Positions 50,616-59,383 are shown, counted from the first letter of the stretch. The stretch is DNA of 64,000 bases from Nonomuraea thailandensis (GCF_024172165.1 NZ_JAMZEB010000002.1:7399501-7463500); one strand, 5' to 3'. The notes: generated by a model not told the origin, from the sequence alone. Program-made: numbers and translations.

Positions 50616-50867
50616 CCACCCTGGTTTGCCGCTTGCGATCGCTGCCGAACCGTTACCGACCGAGAGTGATCATCGGCTCGTCGGGGCCCGCGGGCACGGG
50701 GGTCCGCACAACCCTCCGGCCTTTGCGATCTTGCCCCTGGCGCCCGTCCGCCGCCTCCCCGCCCGCCCCCGAGCTGATCACGCTGCGTGACGGCCGGTCG
50801 ATCCCGGCTTTATGCAGGGCTTATGGCCGACATTCCGTTCTTCGTCAATTACCGAAATCGCCGGCGT

Positions 50868-52712
50868 TCAACTGCCGCCCGCGACGCGGGTGCGCAGCAC
50901 CCGGCGCTGCTGCTCCAGCGCCACCAGCTCCCCGAACAGCTTGTTGTACTCCTGCTGCTGCTCCACCGGGTTGAGCCGCTGGATCCGCGACTTGACCTGC
51001 GCGATCGCCCGGTCGAGCGGCATGGCCTCGGCGGCGGTCAGGATGTCGCCGGCGTATCGCTCCTCGGCGTGCGCGTCGACCTGGATCGCCTCCACCGCGA
51101 AGCGGGTCACCAGCGCCCGGGCGCCCTCCTCGTGGGCGTGCTGCACCAGGCGGTCCACCCACTCCCGCCCGCCGGCCCCCGCCTGGGCCAGGCCCCCCGC
51201 GGCGACGATGACCTTGTGCAGCAGCACGTGGTCGGGCGCGGTGAACGCCTGCGGGTCGAGCGCGTCGAAGCGCGGCCCCAGCAGGGCGGGACGCTGCACG
51301 GCCAGCTTGAGCAGCTCGCGCTCCACGCGCAGGCTCGGGTCGACCGGAGCCGCCTTGGGCGCGCGCTGCTGCCGGCCCTGCTGCGCGCCGCCCACCTCGG
51401 CGATGCGCTGCATGACGAACCGCTCGTCCATGAAGCCCAGCCACCGGTCGAGGTCGATGGCGTAGCGTTTGCGCAGGCCGGCGTCCTTGATGCCGGCCAC
51501 GATCGGCGCCGCGGCGTCGAGCGCGGCGATCTTGCCTTCGTTGCTGCGCAGGTCGTAGCGGGAGATCGTGCTCCTGATCGCGAACTGGAACAGCGGCTCG
51601 CGGCTGGCGATCAGGTCGCGCACGGCGGCGTCGCCCTGCTTGATCCGCAGGTCGCACGGGTCGAGCCCGTCGCCCTGCACCGCGACGTAGGTCTGCGTGA
51701 CGAACTTCTGCTCGTCGGCGAACGCCCGCAGCGCCGCCTTCTGCCCGGCCGCGTCGCCGTCGAAGGTGAAGATCACCTCACCGCGGAATTCGGCCTGGTC
51801 GAGCAGGAACCGGCGCAGGATCTTGATGTGCTCCTCGCCGAACGAGGTGCCGCAGGTGGCCACCGCGGTCGGCACGCCGGCCAGATGGCAGGCCATCACA
51901 TCGGTGTATCCCTCGACGATCACGGCCTGCGCGCGCTTGGAGATCTCGCGTTTGGCGAGGTCGATCCCGTAGAGCACCTGGCTCTTCTTGTAAAGCGGCG
52001 TGTCAGGTGTATTCAGATATTTCGGACCTTCATCGGAATCAAGCAGCTTCCGGGCGCCAAATCCGATCACATCACCCGTCGCGTCCCGGATCGGCCAGAT
52101 CAGCCGCCCGCGGAACCGGTCGATCGGCCCCCGCCGGCCCTCCTTGGCCAGCCCGCCCTTCACCAGCTCCTCGGCGGTGAAGCCGCGCGCCATGAGGTGG
52201 CGGCTCAGCGCCTCCCACTCGGCCGGCGCGTAGCCGACCCCGAACGTCTCGGCGTCGGCCCGCTCGAACCCGCGCTCCGACAGGAACCGCCGGGCGGTCG
52301 CCGCGTCGGGCACCATGAGCTTGCCCGCGTAGAACTCGGCCGCCGCCCGGTGCGCCTCGATCAGCCTGGCCCGCTCGCCGTGGTCGCGGCGGGGGACGTA
52401 GCCGCCCTGCTCGTACTGGAGCTGGATGCCGGCCCGCTGCGCCAGCCGCTCGACGGCCTCGCTGAACGACAGGTGCTCGATCTTCTCGACGAACGTGATC
52501 ACGTCGCCGCCCTCGGAGCAGCCGAAGCAGAAGTACATCCCGCGCTCGGGCGTGACGTTGAACGAGGGGCTCTTCTCGTCGTGGAAGGGGCAGAGACCCT
52601 TGAGGTTGCCGCCTCCCGCGTTACGCAACTGGATGTGCTCGCCGATCACATCGGCGATGGGGGAACGCTCGCGTACGAGCGCGATGTCGACGTCACGGAT
52701 CCGGCCAGCCAC
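50868..52712 (-). CDS. dnaG: DNA primase
   Basis: About 614 residues from GTG 52712 (VAGRIRDVDIALVRE, the conserved start; the frame is open to 52736). The CHC2 zinc finger has Cys41, His44, Cys62 and Cys65 (CPFHDEKSPSF...FCFGC). The Toprim domain has VIVEGYTDVMA near 262 and FTFDGDAAGQKA. A C-terminal DnaB-interaction helical domain (ELLKLAVQRPALLG... LNPVEQQQEYNKLFGELVALEQQRR) is complete. It synthesises RNA primers at the replication fork. The pairing with the housekeeping sigma gene recalls the classic rpsU-dnaG-rpoD macromolecular synthesis order. Confidence 0.95.
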   Translation of the reverse strand: MAGRIRDVDIALVRERSPIADVIGEHIQLRNAGGGNLKGLCPFHDEKSPSFNVTPERGMYFCFGCSEGGDVITFVEKIEHLSFSEAVERLAQRAGIQLQYEQGGYVPRRDHGERARLIEAHRAAAEFYAGKLMVPDAATARRFLSERGFERADAETFGVGYAPAEWEALSRHLMARGFTAEELVKGGLAKEGRRGPIDRFRGRLIWPIRDATGDVIGFGARKLLDSDEGPKYLNTPDTPLYKKSQVLYGIDLAKREISKRAQAVIVEGYTDVMACHLAGVPTAVATCGTSFGEEHIKILRRFLLDQAEFRGEVIFTFDGDAAGQKAALRAFADEQKFVTQTYVAVQGDGLDPCDLRIKQGDAAVRDLIASREPLFQFAIRSTISRYDLRSNEGKIAALDAAAPIVAGIKDAGLRKRYAIDLDRWLGFMDERFVMQRIAEVGGAQQGRQQRAPKAAPVDPSLRVERELLKLAVQRPALLGPRFDALDPQAFTAPDHVLLHKVIVAAGGLAQAGAGGREWVDRLVQHAHEEGARALVTRFAVEAIQVDAHAEERYAGDILTAAEAMPLDRAIAQVKSRIQRLNPVEQQQEYNKLFGELVALEQQRRVLRTRVAGGS

Positions 52713-52895
52713 GCCGGGAAGTCTATTCCGCCCCACCGACGGTTCTGCGCCGCGAGAGTGTCCCGGACCGGTATGGCGGGGAGGAAGGCCAGGGTTACCT
52801 CCCGGCTGCTAAAGGGGGAAACAGGTACTGCGGGGTCTCCGGGTCGGCTACAAAGGTAAAGGTTGTCGGTGGAAACGGTGACACGGGTGGAGATC

Positions 52896-53792
52896 ATGCG
52901 ATCGGGGCTTGTCGGACGATGGGCGGCCGTCACGGGCGCTGTGCTGTTGACCGGTGCCTGCACCCAGGCGCCCGGGCTGGCGGGCGTCGGCGCCACGTCG
53001 CCCTCCACCGCCCCTGTGACGGGCACCCCGGCGGTGACGGCCACGATCCCCACCCCGGACCATCTGGCGGCCGAGCAGCCGCCCGAGGGCGCCGAGCCGG
53101 TCAAGGTGCCGCCGCCGAAGCTGTCGAAGTACACCTACACCTTCCCCGTGAAGGGTTGTAAGACGGAGTACCAGCGCAAGCTGCTCGTGCTGCCCAAGAC
53201 GACGATCTGGGCCCCGCAGGGCTGCGCGTTCGTGGCGCCCGTCGGCGGGGTGGTGGACGAGGTGAACGTGCAGGACCGGTGGTCGCCGGGCACCGACGCG
53301 GGGTCCACCCGCGAGGGCAGGTTCGTCACGATCATCGGTGACGACGGCGTGCGCTACCTCGGCGGGCACCTCGACTCCGTGGCCGACGGGATCAAGCCGG
53401 GCGCGCGGGTCAAGGGCGGCCAGCTCCTCGGCCGGGTGGGCCGCACGGGCAACGCCCGCGACGCCGGGCCGAACCTCTACTTCGCGATCTCGTGGAAGAC
53501 CGGCCCGGCCTTCTGGTGGGTCCGCAGGGGCATGGTCGAGCCGTGGGACTACCTCGACGCCTGGCAGGAGGGCAACCGTACGCTGTCGCCCCGTGAGGAG
53601 ACGCTGAAGCTGCGCGGGAAGCTGGGCGAGACGCCACAGTGCGCCGTGCAGTGCTCGGGGGCCCGGCAGCAGCCACAGGAGCCGCAGGCGAGCAAGACCC
53701 CGCGGCCCCAGAAGAGCACCAACGGCAACAGCGACGATGACGACGAGGTCATCACGCTCAACCCGACGACAGCTCCTTTGGATGGACGGTGA
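52896..53792 (+). CDS. LytM/M23-like lipoprotein, probably catalytically inactive
   Basis: 298 residues. The lipoprotein signal ends LLTGAC (Cys22), followed by a Pro/Thr-rich linker and a LytM-type beta domain at about 75-230. The fold motifs (GCAFVAPVGGVVDEV, GVRYLGGHLDSVADGIKPGARVKGGQLLGRVGRTG, PNLYFAIS) align with M23 peptidases. However, the first zinc ligand (HxxxD) is replaced by Ala-Pro and the last HxH reads NLYF. Only one His remains, so it likely binds or activates peptidoglycan hydrolases, like other degenerate LytM proteins. A basic, Pro/Gln-rich tail follows. ATG 52896 begins the signal peptide. The 3' end overlaps the reductase gene by 35 bases. Confidence 0.78.
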   Translation: MRSGLVGRWAAVTGAVLLTGACTQAPGLAGVGATSPSTAPVTGTPAVTATIPTPDHLAAEQPPEGAEPVKVPPPKLSKYTYTFPVKGCKTEYQRKLLVLPKTTIWAPQGCAFVAPVGGVVDEVNVQDRWSPGTDAGSTREGRFVTIIGDDGVRYLGGHLDSVADGIKPGARVKGGQLLGRVGRTGNARDAGPNLYFAISWKTGPAFWWVRRGMVEPWDYLDAWQEGNRTLSPREETLKLRGKLGETPQCAVQCSGARQQPQEPQASKTPRPQKSTNGNSDDDDEVITLNPTTAPLDGR

Positions 53793-54915
53793 CGCCGGAC
53801 TTGATGAGCTCCTGGATGTCGTCCACGACGTCCCAGACGTTGACGTTCATGCCGGCGATCACGCGGCGCTCGCGCAGCCAGTAGGTGATGAACTCCATGC
53901 TCTCCGGGTCGCCCCGGTAGACGATCTCGTCGTGGCCCTCGATGTCGCCGGAGAACTCCATGCCGAGCTCGTACTGGTCGGTGTAGAAGTACGGCAGCAT
54001 GTCGTGGACGACCTCCTGGCCGAGCATCGACCTGGCGGCGACCGGGCCTCCGTGCAGGGCGTTGGCCCAGTGCTCGACGCGGATGCGGCGGCCGTACAGG
54101 GGGTGGAAGAACTCCGCCACGTCGCCCGCCGCGTACACGTCGGGGTGCGAGGTGCGCAGGGAGGCGTCGGTGAGGATGCCCTGGCCGACGTCGAGGCCCG
54201 CGTCCCGGGCGAGCCCCACCTCGGGTGCGGCGCCGATGCCGACCACGACGAGGTCGGCGGCCAGCCGCTCGCCTGAGCTCAGGCGCACGCCGGTCTCGGT
54301 GATCTCCGCGGCGGCCGTGCCGAAGCGCAGGTCCACGCCCTTGCTCGCGTGCAGGCGGGCGAACAGCTCGCCGAGCTCCTGGCCGAGCGCCCGGTTGAGC
54401 GCGGTGGGCTCGGGCTCGACGACGGTGACCTGGCAGCCGGCCGTGCGCGCCGCCGCCGCCGTCTCCAGGCCGATCCAGGAGGCGCCGACGATCAGCACGT
54501 CCGCCCCTTCGGCGAAGCGGCGCCTGAGCGCCTCGCTGTCCTCCACCGTGCGCAGGTAGTGGGCGGGTCCCGGCAGGCGTCTGGGCACGGCGCCGGTCGC
54601 GATGAGCAACTTGTCGTACGGCTGCCGCGACCCGTCGCCGAGCCTGATCAGGTGATGGGCCGTCTCGATGCGGGTGACCCTGATGCCGAGCCGCAGATCC
54701 ACGTCGTTGTCGGCGTACCAGCCGGGTTCGTGGACGAAGATCTCCTGCCGTTCGCTGTTGCCCTGGAGGTATCCCTTGGACAGGGGCGGTCTCTCGTAGG
54801 GCCGTTCAATCTCCGCGCCGATCAGCACGATCTCGCCGTCGAAACCCTCCTCGCGCAGCGTCTGTGCTGCCTTCGCGCCGGCGAGCCCGGCTCCGACGAT
54901 CACATATGTGGCCAT
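53758..54915 (-). CDS. FAD-dependent pyridine nucleotide reductase (ferredoxin reductase-like)
   Basis: 385 residues with two Rossmann motifs: GAGLAGAKAAQTLREEG near 8-24 for FAD and VGASWIGLETAAAA near 143-156 for NAD(P)H. ATG in LLIATGAVPRRL, and DVYAAGDVAEF as the second FAD contact, are the rubredoxin/ferredoxin-NAD reductase (BphA4/AIF) pattern. The C-terminal domain (SGDIEGHDEIVYRGDPESMEFITYWL) matches the reductase_C family. The electron partner is unknown. It overlaps the M23-like gene end. A 7-bp hairpin directly precedes the ATG. Confidence 0.88.
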   Translation of the reverse strand: MATYVIVGAGLAGAKAAQTLREEGFDGEIVLIGAEIERPYERPPLSKGYLQGNSERQEIFVHEPGWYADNDVDLRLGIRVTRIETAHHLIRLGDGSRQPYDKLLIATGAVPRRLPGPAHYLRTVEDSEALRRRFAEGADVLIVGASWIGLETAAAARTAGCQVTVVEPEPTALNRALGQELGELFARLHASKGVDLRFGTAAAEITETGVRLSSGERLAADLVVVGIGAAPEVGLARDAGLDVGQGILTDASLRTSHPDVYAAGDVAEFFHPLYGRRIRVEHWANALHGGPVAARSMLGQEVVHDMLPYFYTDQYELGMEFSGDIEGHDEIVYRGDPESMEFITYWLRERRVIAGMNVNVWDVVDDIQELIKSGVTVHPKELSSG

Positions 54916-54932
54916 GGGCGCAGTATGCGCCC
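54916..54932 (-). promoter_or_regulatory. Hairpin directly before the reductase start codon
   Basis: GGGCGCA/TGCGCCC forms a perfect 7-bp stem with GTA loop, starting at the base before the ATG at 54915, where the ribosome would bind. It may modulate translation or be an operator. Confidence 0.35.
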
Positions 54933-54939
54933 ACCGAGG

Positions 54940-54970
54940 TCATCGGGAAAGCCGGTTGTGCCAGGCGACC
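54940..54970 (-). repeat. Second, degenerate copy of the dgt 3' end
   Basis: The minus strand reads VAWHNRLSR-stop, matching the VAWHRRLSR-stop that ends dgt. Over 31 bases it is 26/31 identical to 55017-55047 at an offset of 77 bases. It is a relic of a partial duplication or of a second dgt-like gene. Confidence 0.65.
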
Positions 54971-55016
54971 TGGCTCGTTGACGAACTCTTGATCAACCCC
55001 ATGGCCGGGTTCTCGG

Positions 55017-56237
55017 TCAGCGGGAGAGCCTGCGGTGCCAGGCGACCGCCGACGTGTCGGTGAGCGAGGCGATCTGGTCGATCACCACGCGGACGCGGGC
55101 GGCGTCGTTCGCGGCCTCCAGGAACGCGGGGCGGAAGGCGGGCTCCAGCGTGCCGGGCGCGCCGAGCGTGATCAGGGAGGCCAGCTCGGTGATGAGGTCG
55201 CGCTGCCTGGCCTGGTTGGCGTGGTGGTCGGCGGTGGTCATCACGTAGTGCGCGGTGACGCCCTTGAGCAGCGCGCACTCCAGCCTGGTGGCGTGCGGCA
55301 CGACCAGGTCGGCGCGGTGGCGCGAGCCGTGCACCTCCTTGGTGGCGGCCTGGGCGGAGCGGCAGAACCGGCCGATGAGGCCGCTGGTGAGCGCCTTCAA
55401 CCCGGCCAGGTCGGCCATGGTGGCCTCGAAGCGGCGCGGCCAGAGCGGGTCGGCGATCAGCTTGGCGAAGACCTCCTCCAGCTCGCCGAGGTCGGCGCCG
55501 GGGGCGTACCAGGTGCGGGTGATCCGGCACACCTGGGCGCGCTCGGCCGGCGACTGGAGCGCCTCGGGGGTGACGTGGCCGGAGTGCAGGGCGTCCTCCA
55601 GGTCGTGCACGGAGTAGGCGACGTCGTCGGCCCAGTCCATGATCTGCGCCTCGAAGCTCACGCGGCCCTCCGGCGCGCCCTGCCTGATCCACTCGAACAC
55701 CGGCAGGTCGTCGTCGTACACGCCGAACTTGGCGCCCTTGTCGCACGTCCACGGGTACTTGATGGAGGCGTCGAGCGCGGCCCGCGTCAGGTTGAGCCCG
55801 GCGCTGCGGCCGTCCTCGGTGAGGACCTTGGCCTCCAGCCGGGTGAGCAGGCGCAGGCTCTGCGCGTTGCCCTCGAAGCCGCCGCACGAGGCCGACAGCG
55901 CGTTGAGCGCCACCTCGCCGTTGTGCCCGAACGGCGGATGCCCCAGGTCGTGGGCCAGGCAGGCGGTCTCCACCAGGTCGGGGTCCACGCCGAGGGTGGC
56001 GCCCATCTCCCTGCCGACCTGGGCGCATTCGAGGGAGTGGGTCAGGCGGGTGCGCGGGATGTGCTGGCCCCCGCCGAGCGTCTCTCCCGGGCCCACCACC
56101 TGCGTCTTGGCCGCCAGCCTGCGCAGTGCGGCGCTGTGCAGCACCCGGGCCCGGTCACGCTCGAACGCGGCGCGTTCCGGATTGCCGGGAAGTTCCGGAA
56201 CCCAACGCTCCTGGTCATGCTCGTCGTAGTACGGCAT
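55017..56237 (-). CDS. dgt: dGTP triphosphohydrolase-like HD protein
   Basis: 406 residues of the dNTP triphosphohydrolase family that splits dGTP into deoxyguanosine and triphosphate. HD-domain metal ligands are visible: RTRLTHSLECAQ near 62-73, CLAHDLGHPPFGHNGE near 93-108 (His-Asp pair), and MDWADDVAYSVHDLEDAL near 200-217 (distal Asp). Start ATG 56237 has no ribosome site, but a TAAAAT -10-like hexamer ends 10 bases earlier (56253-56248), so the message may be leaderless. It lies near dnaG, as in many actinomycetes. The C-terminal sequence is partly repeated just downstream. Confidence 0.9.
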   Translation of the reverse strand: MPYYDEHDQERWVPELPGNPERAAFERDRARVLHSAALRRLAAKTQVVGPGETLGGGQHIPRTRLTHSLECAQVGREMGATLGVDPDLVETACLAHDLGHPPFGHNGEVALNALSASCGGFEGNAQSLRLLTRLEAKVLTEDGRSAGLNLTRAALDASIKYPWTCDKGAKFGVYDDDLPVFEWIRQGAPEGRVSFEAQIMDWADDVAYSVHDLEDALHSGHVTPEALQSPAERAQVCRITRTWYAPGADLGELEEVFAKLIADPLWPRRFEATMADLAGLKALTSGLIGRFCRSAQAATKEVHGSRHRADLVVPHATRLECALLKGVTAHYVMTTADHHANQARQRDLITELASLITLGAPGTLEPAFRPAFLEAANDAARVRVVIDQIASLTDTSAVAWHRRLSR

Positions 56238-56317
56238 CAGTGAAGTGATTTTATCCAGTTTCCCGTCTCCGCTAGTGTCAAGCCTCGCGAGAAACCCTTC
56301 CCCGGGAGCCCTCCTCC

Positions 56318-57817
56318 ATGACGACAGCGTTCCGAGCAGTGCTGGCCTTTACCCTGCTCGCCGGCTTCTACGTGCTGGTCGGCCTCATCCTGGCGGCCGC
56401 CGTCCTCATCGACGTCATGCTCGTCGTCGACTTCCACGCCAACACGATCAAGTTCGCGGTCGTGCTCACCCTGGCGGCGGGCGCGCTGCTCCGCGCGCTG
56501 ATCATGGTCAGCCGCCGCCGCGGCGGCGAGCAGCCGGGGGTGCCGGTCGGGCGCGAACACGAGCCGGTGCTGTGGCAGACGGTCGAGGAGCTCTCACAGC
56601 GCGTACGCACCGCGCCGCCGGACGAGATCCGCCTGGTCGCGGAGGTGAACGCGGCCGTGTCCGAGGACACCCGCCTCCTCGGCCTGCGGGCCACGCGGCG
56701 GCGCATGTTCATCGGGCTGCCGCTGCTGCAGACGCTCACCGTGGACGAGATGCGCGCGGTGCTCGGGCACGAGCTCGGCCACTACAGCGGCGCGCACACC
56801 CGCCTGGGCGCACCCGTCTACCGGGGCCGGGTCTCGCTCATCGCCACCGTGCAGGGCCTGCACAACCACCCGTTCGTCCAGCGCCTGTTCACCTGGTACG
56901 CCAAGCTCTACCTGCGCGTCTCGCAGGCCGTCTCGCGCCGTCAGGAGCTGGAGGCCGACCAGCTGGCCGTCGCCATCGGCGGCCGGCAGGCGATGGCCGG
57001 CGCGCTGCGCAAGATCCACGCCACCGCGACCGGCTGGGACCTGTACGTCAGCAACTACCTGTCGCTCACCGGCGCGGGAGGCGCCCGGCCCGCGTCCGTG
57101 TTCGGCGGCTTCCACTCCCTCATGAGCGACCCCGACCGGCAGGCCGAGATCGCCAAGCTGGGCGAGCAGCCCGAGGAGGTCTCCCCGTACGACTCGCACC
57201 CGAGCCTGGCCGAGCGCCTGGCCGCCGTCGATCGCCTGCCCGAGCCGCAGCACGTGCCGGATCCGCGCTCGGCCCTGACGCTGCTGGCGGACGCCAACGT
57301 GGCGGTGCAGGCGGTGGAGCAGTCCATGTGGAGCCAGGAGGCCCTGTCGACGCTGCGGGCGGTGTCGTGGGAGGAGCTGGTCTCGCAGGGCATGTACGCG
57401 GGCCGCAACGCCGACGCCGTACGCGACCTGGCCATCGCCGGGCAGCAGGTGATGGGGGCGTCGCGGCCGTACCTGGACGCGGCGTTCGAGGCCATCGCGC
57501 GGGGGCGGCAGGCCAAGCTGGAGGCCAAGCTGCTGGAGCAGGGCTGGAACCCGTCCCCCACGCTGCTGGCCGGGGTGCTGGGGCAGGCGCTGGAGGCGGT
57601 GCTGATCCAGCTCGGCGAGGCCAGGTGGACCCTGTCGTGGTCCGGGCCGGCCCGGCTGCTGTTCGACGACGGCGAGGAGGTGGCCCTGTCGGAGTACGCG
57701 GCCCAGGTGGCGGCCAACCCCGCGGCCGTGGCGGGGCTGCGGCAGTGGCTGGGCGATCACGGCATGCGCCACGACTACGTGCCGCTGGAGGAGCCCAGCC
57801 CGGCCGCGCTCGGCTAG
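56318..57817 (+). CDS. M48-family membrane metallopeptidase
   Basis: 499 residues. Two N-terminal transmembrane helices (about 6-38 and 43-64) anchor an HtpX/M48-type zinc peptidase. The zinc motif HELGH is near 149-153 and the third ligand Glu lies in RRQELEADQLA about 60 residues on. The long C-terminal half (about 260-499) is helical and contains the HPSLAERLAAVDRL motif common in M48 proteins with a second domain. It may degrade misfolded membrane proteins. It is divergent from dgt, with 80 bases between. GGGAG precedes the ATG by 9 bases. Confidence 0.85.
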   Translation: MTTAFRAVLAFTLLAGFYVLVGLILAAAVLIDVMLVVDFHANTIKFAVVLTLAAGALLRALIMVSRRRGGEQPGVPVGREHEPVLWQTVEELSQRVRTAPPDEIRLVAEVNAAVSEDTRLLGLRATRRRMFIGLPLLQTLTVDEMRAVLGHELGHYSGAHTRLGAPVYRGRVSLIATVQGLHNHPFVQRLFTWYAKLYLRVSQAVSRRQELEADQLAVAIGGRQAMAGALRKIHATATGWDLYVSNYLSLTGAGGARPASVFGGFHSLMSDPDRQAEIAKLGEQPEEVSPYDSHPSLAERLAAVDRLPEPQHVPDPRSALTLLADANVAVQAVEQSMWSQEALSTLRAVSWEELVSQGMYAGRNADAVRDLAIAGQQVMGASRPYLDAAFEAIARGRQAKLEAKLLEQGWNPSPTLLAGVLGQALEAVLIQLGEARWTLSWSGPARLLFDDGEEVALSEYAAQVAANPAAVAGLRQWLGDHGMRHDYVPLEEPSPAALG

Positions 57818-57821
57818 CCCG

Positions 57822-57939
57822 GCCGCACCGGGTCAGCCCCGTCACACTGGGGCAGGCCGGTGACACTGGGGCAGGCCGGTGACACTGGGGCAGGCCGGTG
57901 ACACCGGGTCAGGCCGGTCGCGCACGGTCAGCCCTGTCG
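57822..57939. repeat. 19-bp tandem repeat array
   Basis: Units of TGACACTGGGGCAGGCCGG are exact at 57861-57879 and 57880-57898. They are near-exact at 57841-57860 and 57899-57917 and degenerate on both flanks, five to six units in all. The array fills the space between two convergent genes. No coding sense; it could terminate transcription or be a slippage-prone spacer. Confidence 0.85.
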
Positions 57940-57944
57940 TCGGC

Positions 57945-58676
57945 TCACAGGGCCCGTTCCAGCACGCCGCGGTGCTCCGCGACCCAGTCGTGGGCGGCCC
58001 CGACCTGCTCCACGACGCCGTCCGCGCGCAGCCTGACCGCGTGCGGCAGCCCGGCCCGGGCGTCCGCCTCGATGCCGCGCCGGCAGCGGTTCTGCCACCA
58101 CAGCACGGCGTCCACCACCTCGCCGCGATCCGCCAGCCCGTAGCCGTCGCAGATCACCCGCACCCGCCGCGCCGCCTCCTGCGGCCGCGCGCCCGGCGCC
58201 AGGCCGGCGTACTGCCAGCAGACATGCGCCACGTCGTGGATCCGCCTGCCGGGCCCGGCGAGGTCCCAGTCGATGAAGGCCACGGGCCGCAGCCCCGCGC
58301 CGCCGTCCCGGTAGACGGTGTTCTTGGGTGACAGGTCGTTGTGGCAGACGACCTCGCCGTCCCCGGCCGGCGGCGTGCCCGCCGTGAGGTCGTGGAACTC
58401 GCGGACGAGCCCCGCCACCCGCGCCAGGCTCTCGTCCGACGTGACGCCGTCCGGCTGGTCCTCCTCCCACGCCACGTGGCCGTCGACGAAGCCGAGGATC
58501 TCGCGGCCCCGCTCGTCGAGGCCGACGAAGCGCGGCGCGCCCGCCCAGCCGTGCCGCTCGAACAGGCGCAGCAGCTCGTGCACGTACGCGGCCCGCTCGC
58601 CGGGGACGCGGCGGACGGTGTCTCCGACGCGGACGACGGCGTTGACGAAGCCGCCGGGCAGAGGTGTCTCAGACAT
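57945..58676 (-). CDS. APH/choline kinase-family phosphotransferase
   Basis: 243 residues. It has the compact kinase C-lobe of the aminoglycoside phosphotransferase family with the catalytic loop HNDLSPKN near residue 112 and the metal motif DWDLAGPG near 133. The N-lobe is short (GGFVNAVVRVGDTVRRVPG). The length is below typical APH(3') enzymes (about 260-270), and many such actinomycete genes phosphorylate unknown small molecules rather than antibiotics. It is intact, unlike the frameshifted relative at 19.6-20.3 kb. Convergent with the M48 gene across the repeat array. Confidence 0.82.
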   Translation of the reverse strand: MSETPLPGGFVNAVVRVGDTVRRVPGERAAYVHELLRLFERHGWAGAPRFVGLDERGREILGFVDGHVAWEEDQPDGVTSDESLARVAGLVREFHDLTAGTPPAGDGEVVCHNDLSPKNTVYRDGGAGLRPVAFIDWDLAGPGRRIHDVAHVCWQYAGLAPGARPQEAARRVRVICDGYGLADRGEVVDAVLWWQNRCRRGIEADARAGLPHAVRLRADGVVEQVGAAHDWVAEHRGVLERAL

Positions 58677-58707
58677 GCCCTCCAGCTTGCCCGGCCCGAA
58701 CGTGCTT

Positions 58708-58754
58708 TGAGACTTTTCCGGCTGATTTCCCGAGAGACCGCGTTCGAAGTCTCA
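58708..58754. promoter_or_regulatory. Spaced inverted repeat in a divergent promoter region
   Basis: TGAGACTT (58708-58715) and AAGTCTCA (58747-58754) are exact inverted copies 31 bases apart. A further TGAGAC lies at 58768. They sit between the phosphotransferase and DUF6194 genes. Confidence 0.35.
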
Positions 58755-58801
58755 CTGGGTAGTGCGGTGAGACGATTGAGGGGAGCGAAAGGAGCCTCGA
58801 C

Positions 58802-59290
58802 GTGACAGAGGACGACATCATCACGTTCGTGAGCGGTCTGCCAGGGACCGTCGTGTTCACCGCAGGGCCCGGCGACGGGTCGCCGGAGGTGGCATGGGGA
58901 GACTCGTTCTTCTTCTACGAGCCGGACGGTTTGGACGCCGTCCCGGCCGACGGCCGCCTGCCGTACGCGACGATCGTGACCAAGGACTACGCGGGCTTCG
59001 ACACCGCCTCCGGCCTCGACCGGCCGGGGGTCTTCCGGCTGAACGTGGCGGTCGGCCGGGTCGAGTTCGAGCGGCTCGTCGGATATCCGCCCGCCGCGCA
59101 CGCCGCGCACCATGACGGCGTCGACTACGCGGCCCTCGACCAGGTGATCCCGCATCCGCTGTACGCCACCCAGTCGTGGGTCTCCATCCTGAACCCCGGG
59201 GACGCCGGGCGCGCCCAGGCGATCCTGCGTGACGCGCACGCCCGCGCCGCCAAGCGCCACCGCCCGCCGTCGGGCAGGCGCCCCGTGTGA
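58802..59290 (+). CDS. DUF6194 family protein
   Basis: 162 residues, soluble. The FFYEPDG... YATIVTKDYAGFDTASGLDRPGVFRLNVAVGRVEFERLVGY pattern matches the DUF6194 family of actinomycetes, whose function is not established. The GTG start has AAGGAG 7 bases upstream. The C-terminus is basic (AAKRHRPPSGRRPV). Confidence 0.75.
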   Translation: MTEDDIITFVSGLPGTVVFTAGPGDGSPEVAWGDSFFFYEPDGLDAVPADGRLPYATIVTKDYAGFDTASGLDRPGVFRLNVAVGRVEFERLVGYPPAAHAAHHDGVDYAALDQVIPHPLYATQSWVSILNPGDAGRAQAILRDAHARAAKRHRPPSGRRPV

Positions 59291-59365
59291 TCGCGGAGCG
59301 CCCTCCGCGGACGGCCGAGGGGATCGGTCCGCGAGTTTCCTGGACGGCCTTGCCACACCGCGGCC

Positions 59366-59383
59366 GGTGACCGTACGGTCACC
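59366..59383. promoter_or_regulatory. Perfect 18-bp palindrome in the methyltransferase promoter
   Basis: GGTGACCGTACGGTCACC is a perfect palindrome, followed 2 bases later by TAGCAT (59386-59391), a -10-like hexamer, and 29 bases later by the methyltransferase start. The shape and position are those of a TetR-family operator. Confidence 0.6.

Noticed and set aside
57822..57939. CRISPR array
   Set aside because: The 19-bp units are directly adjacent without spacers and no cas genes are present.
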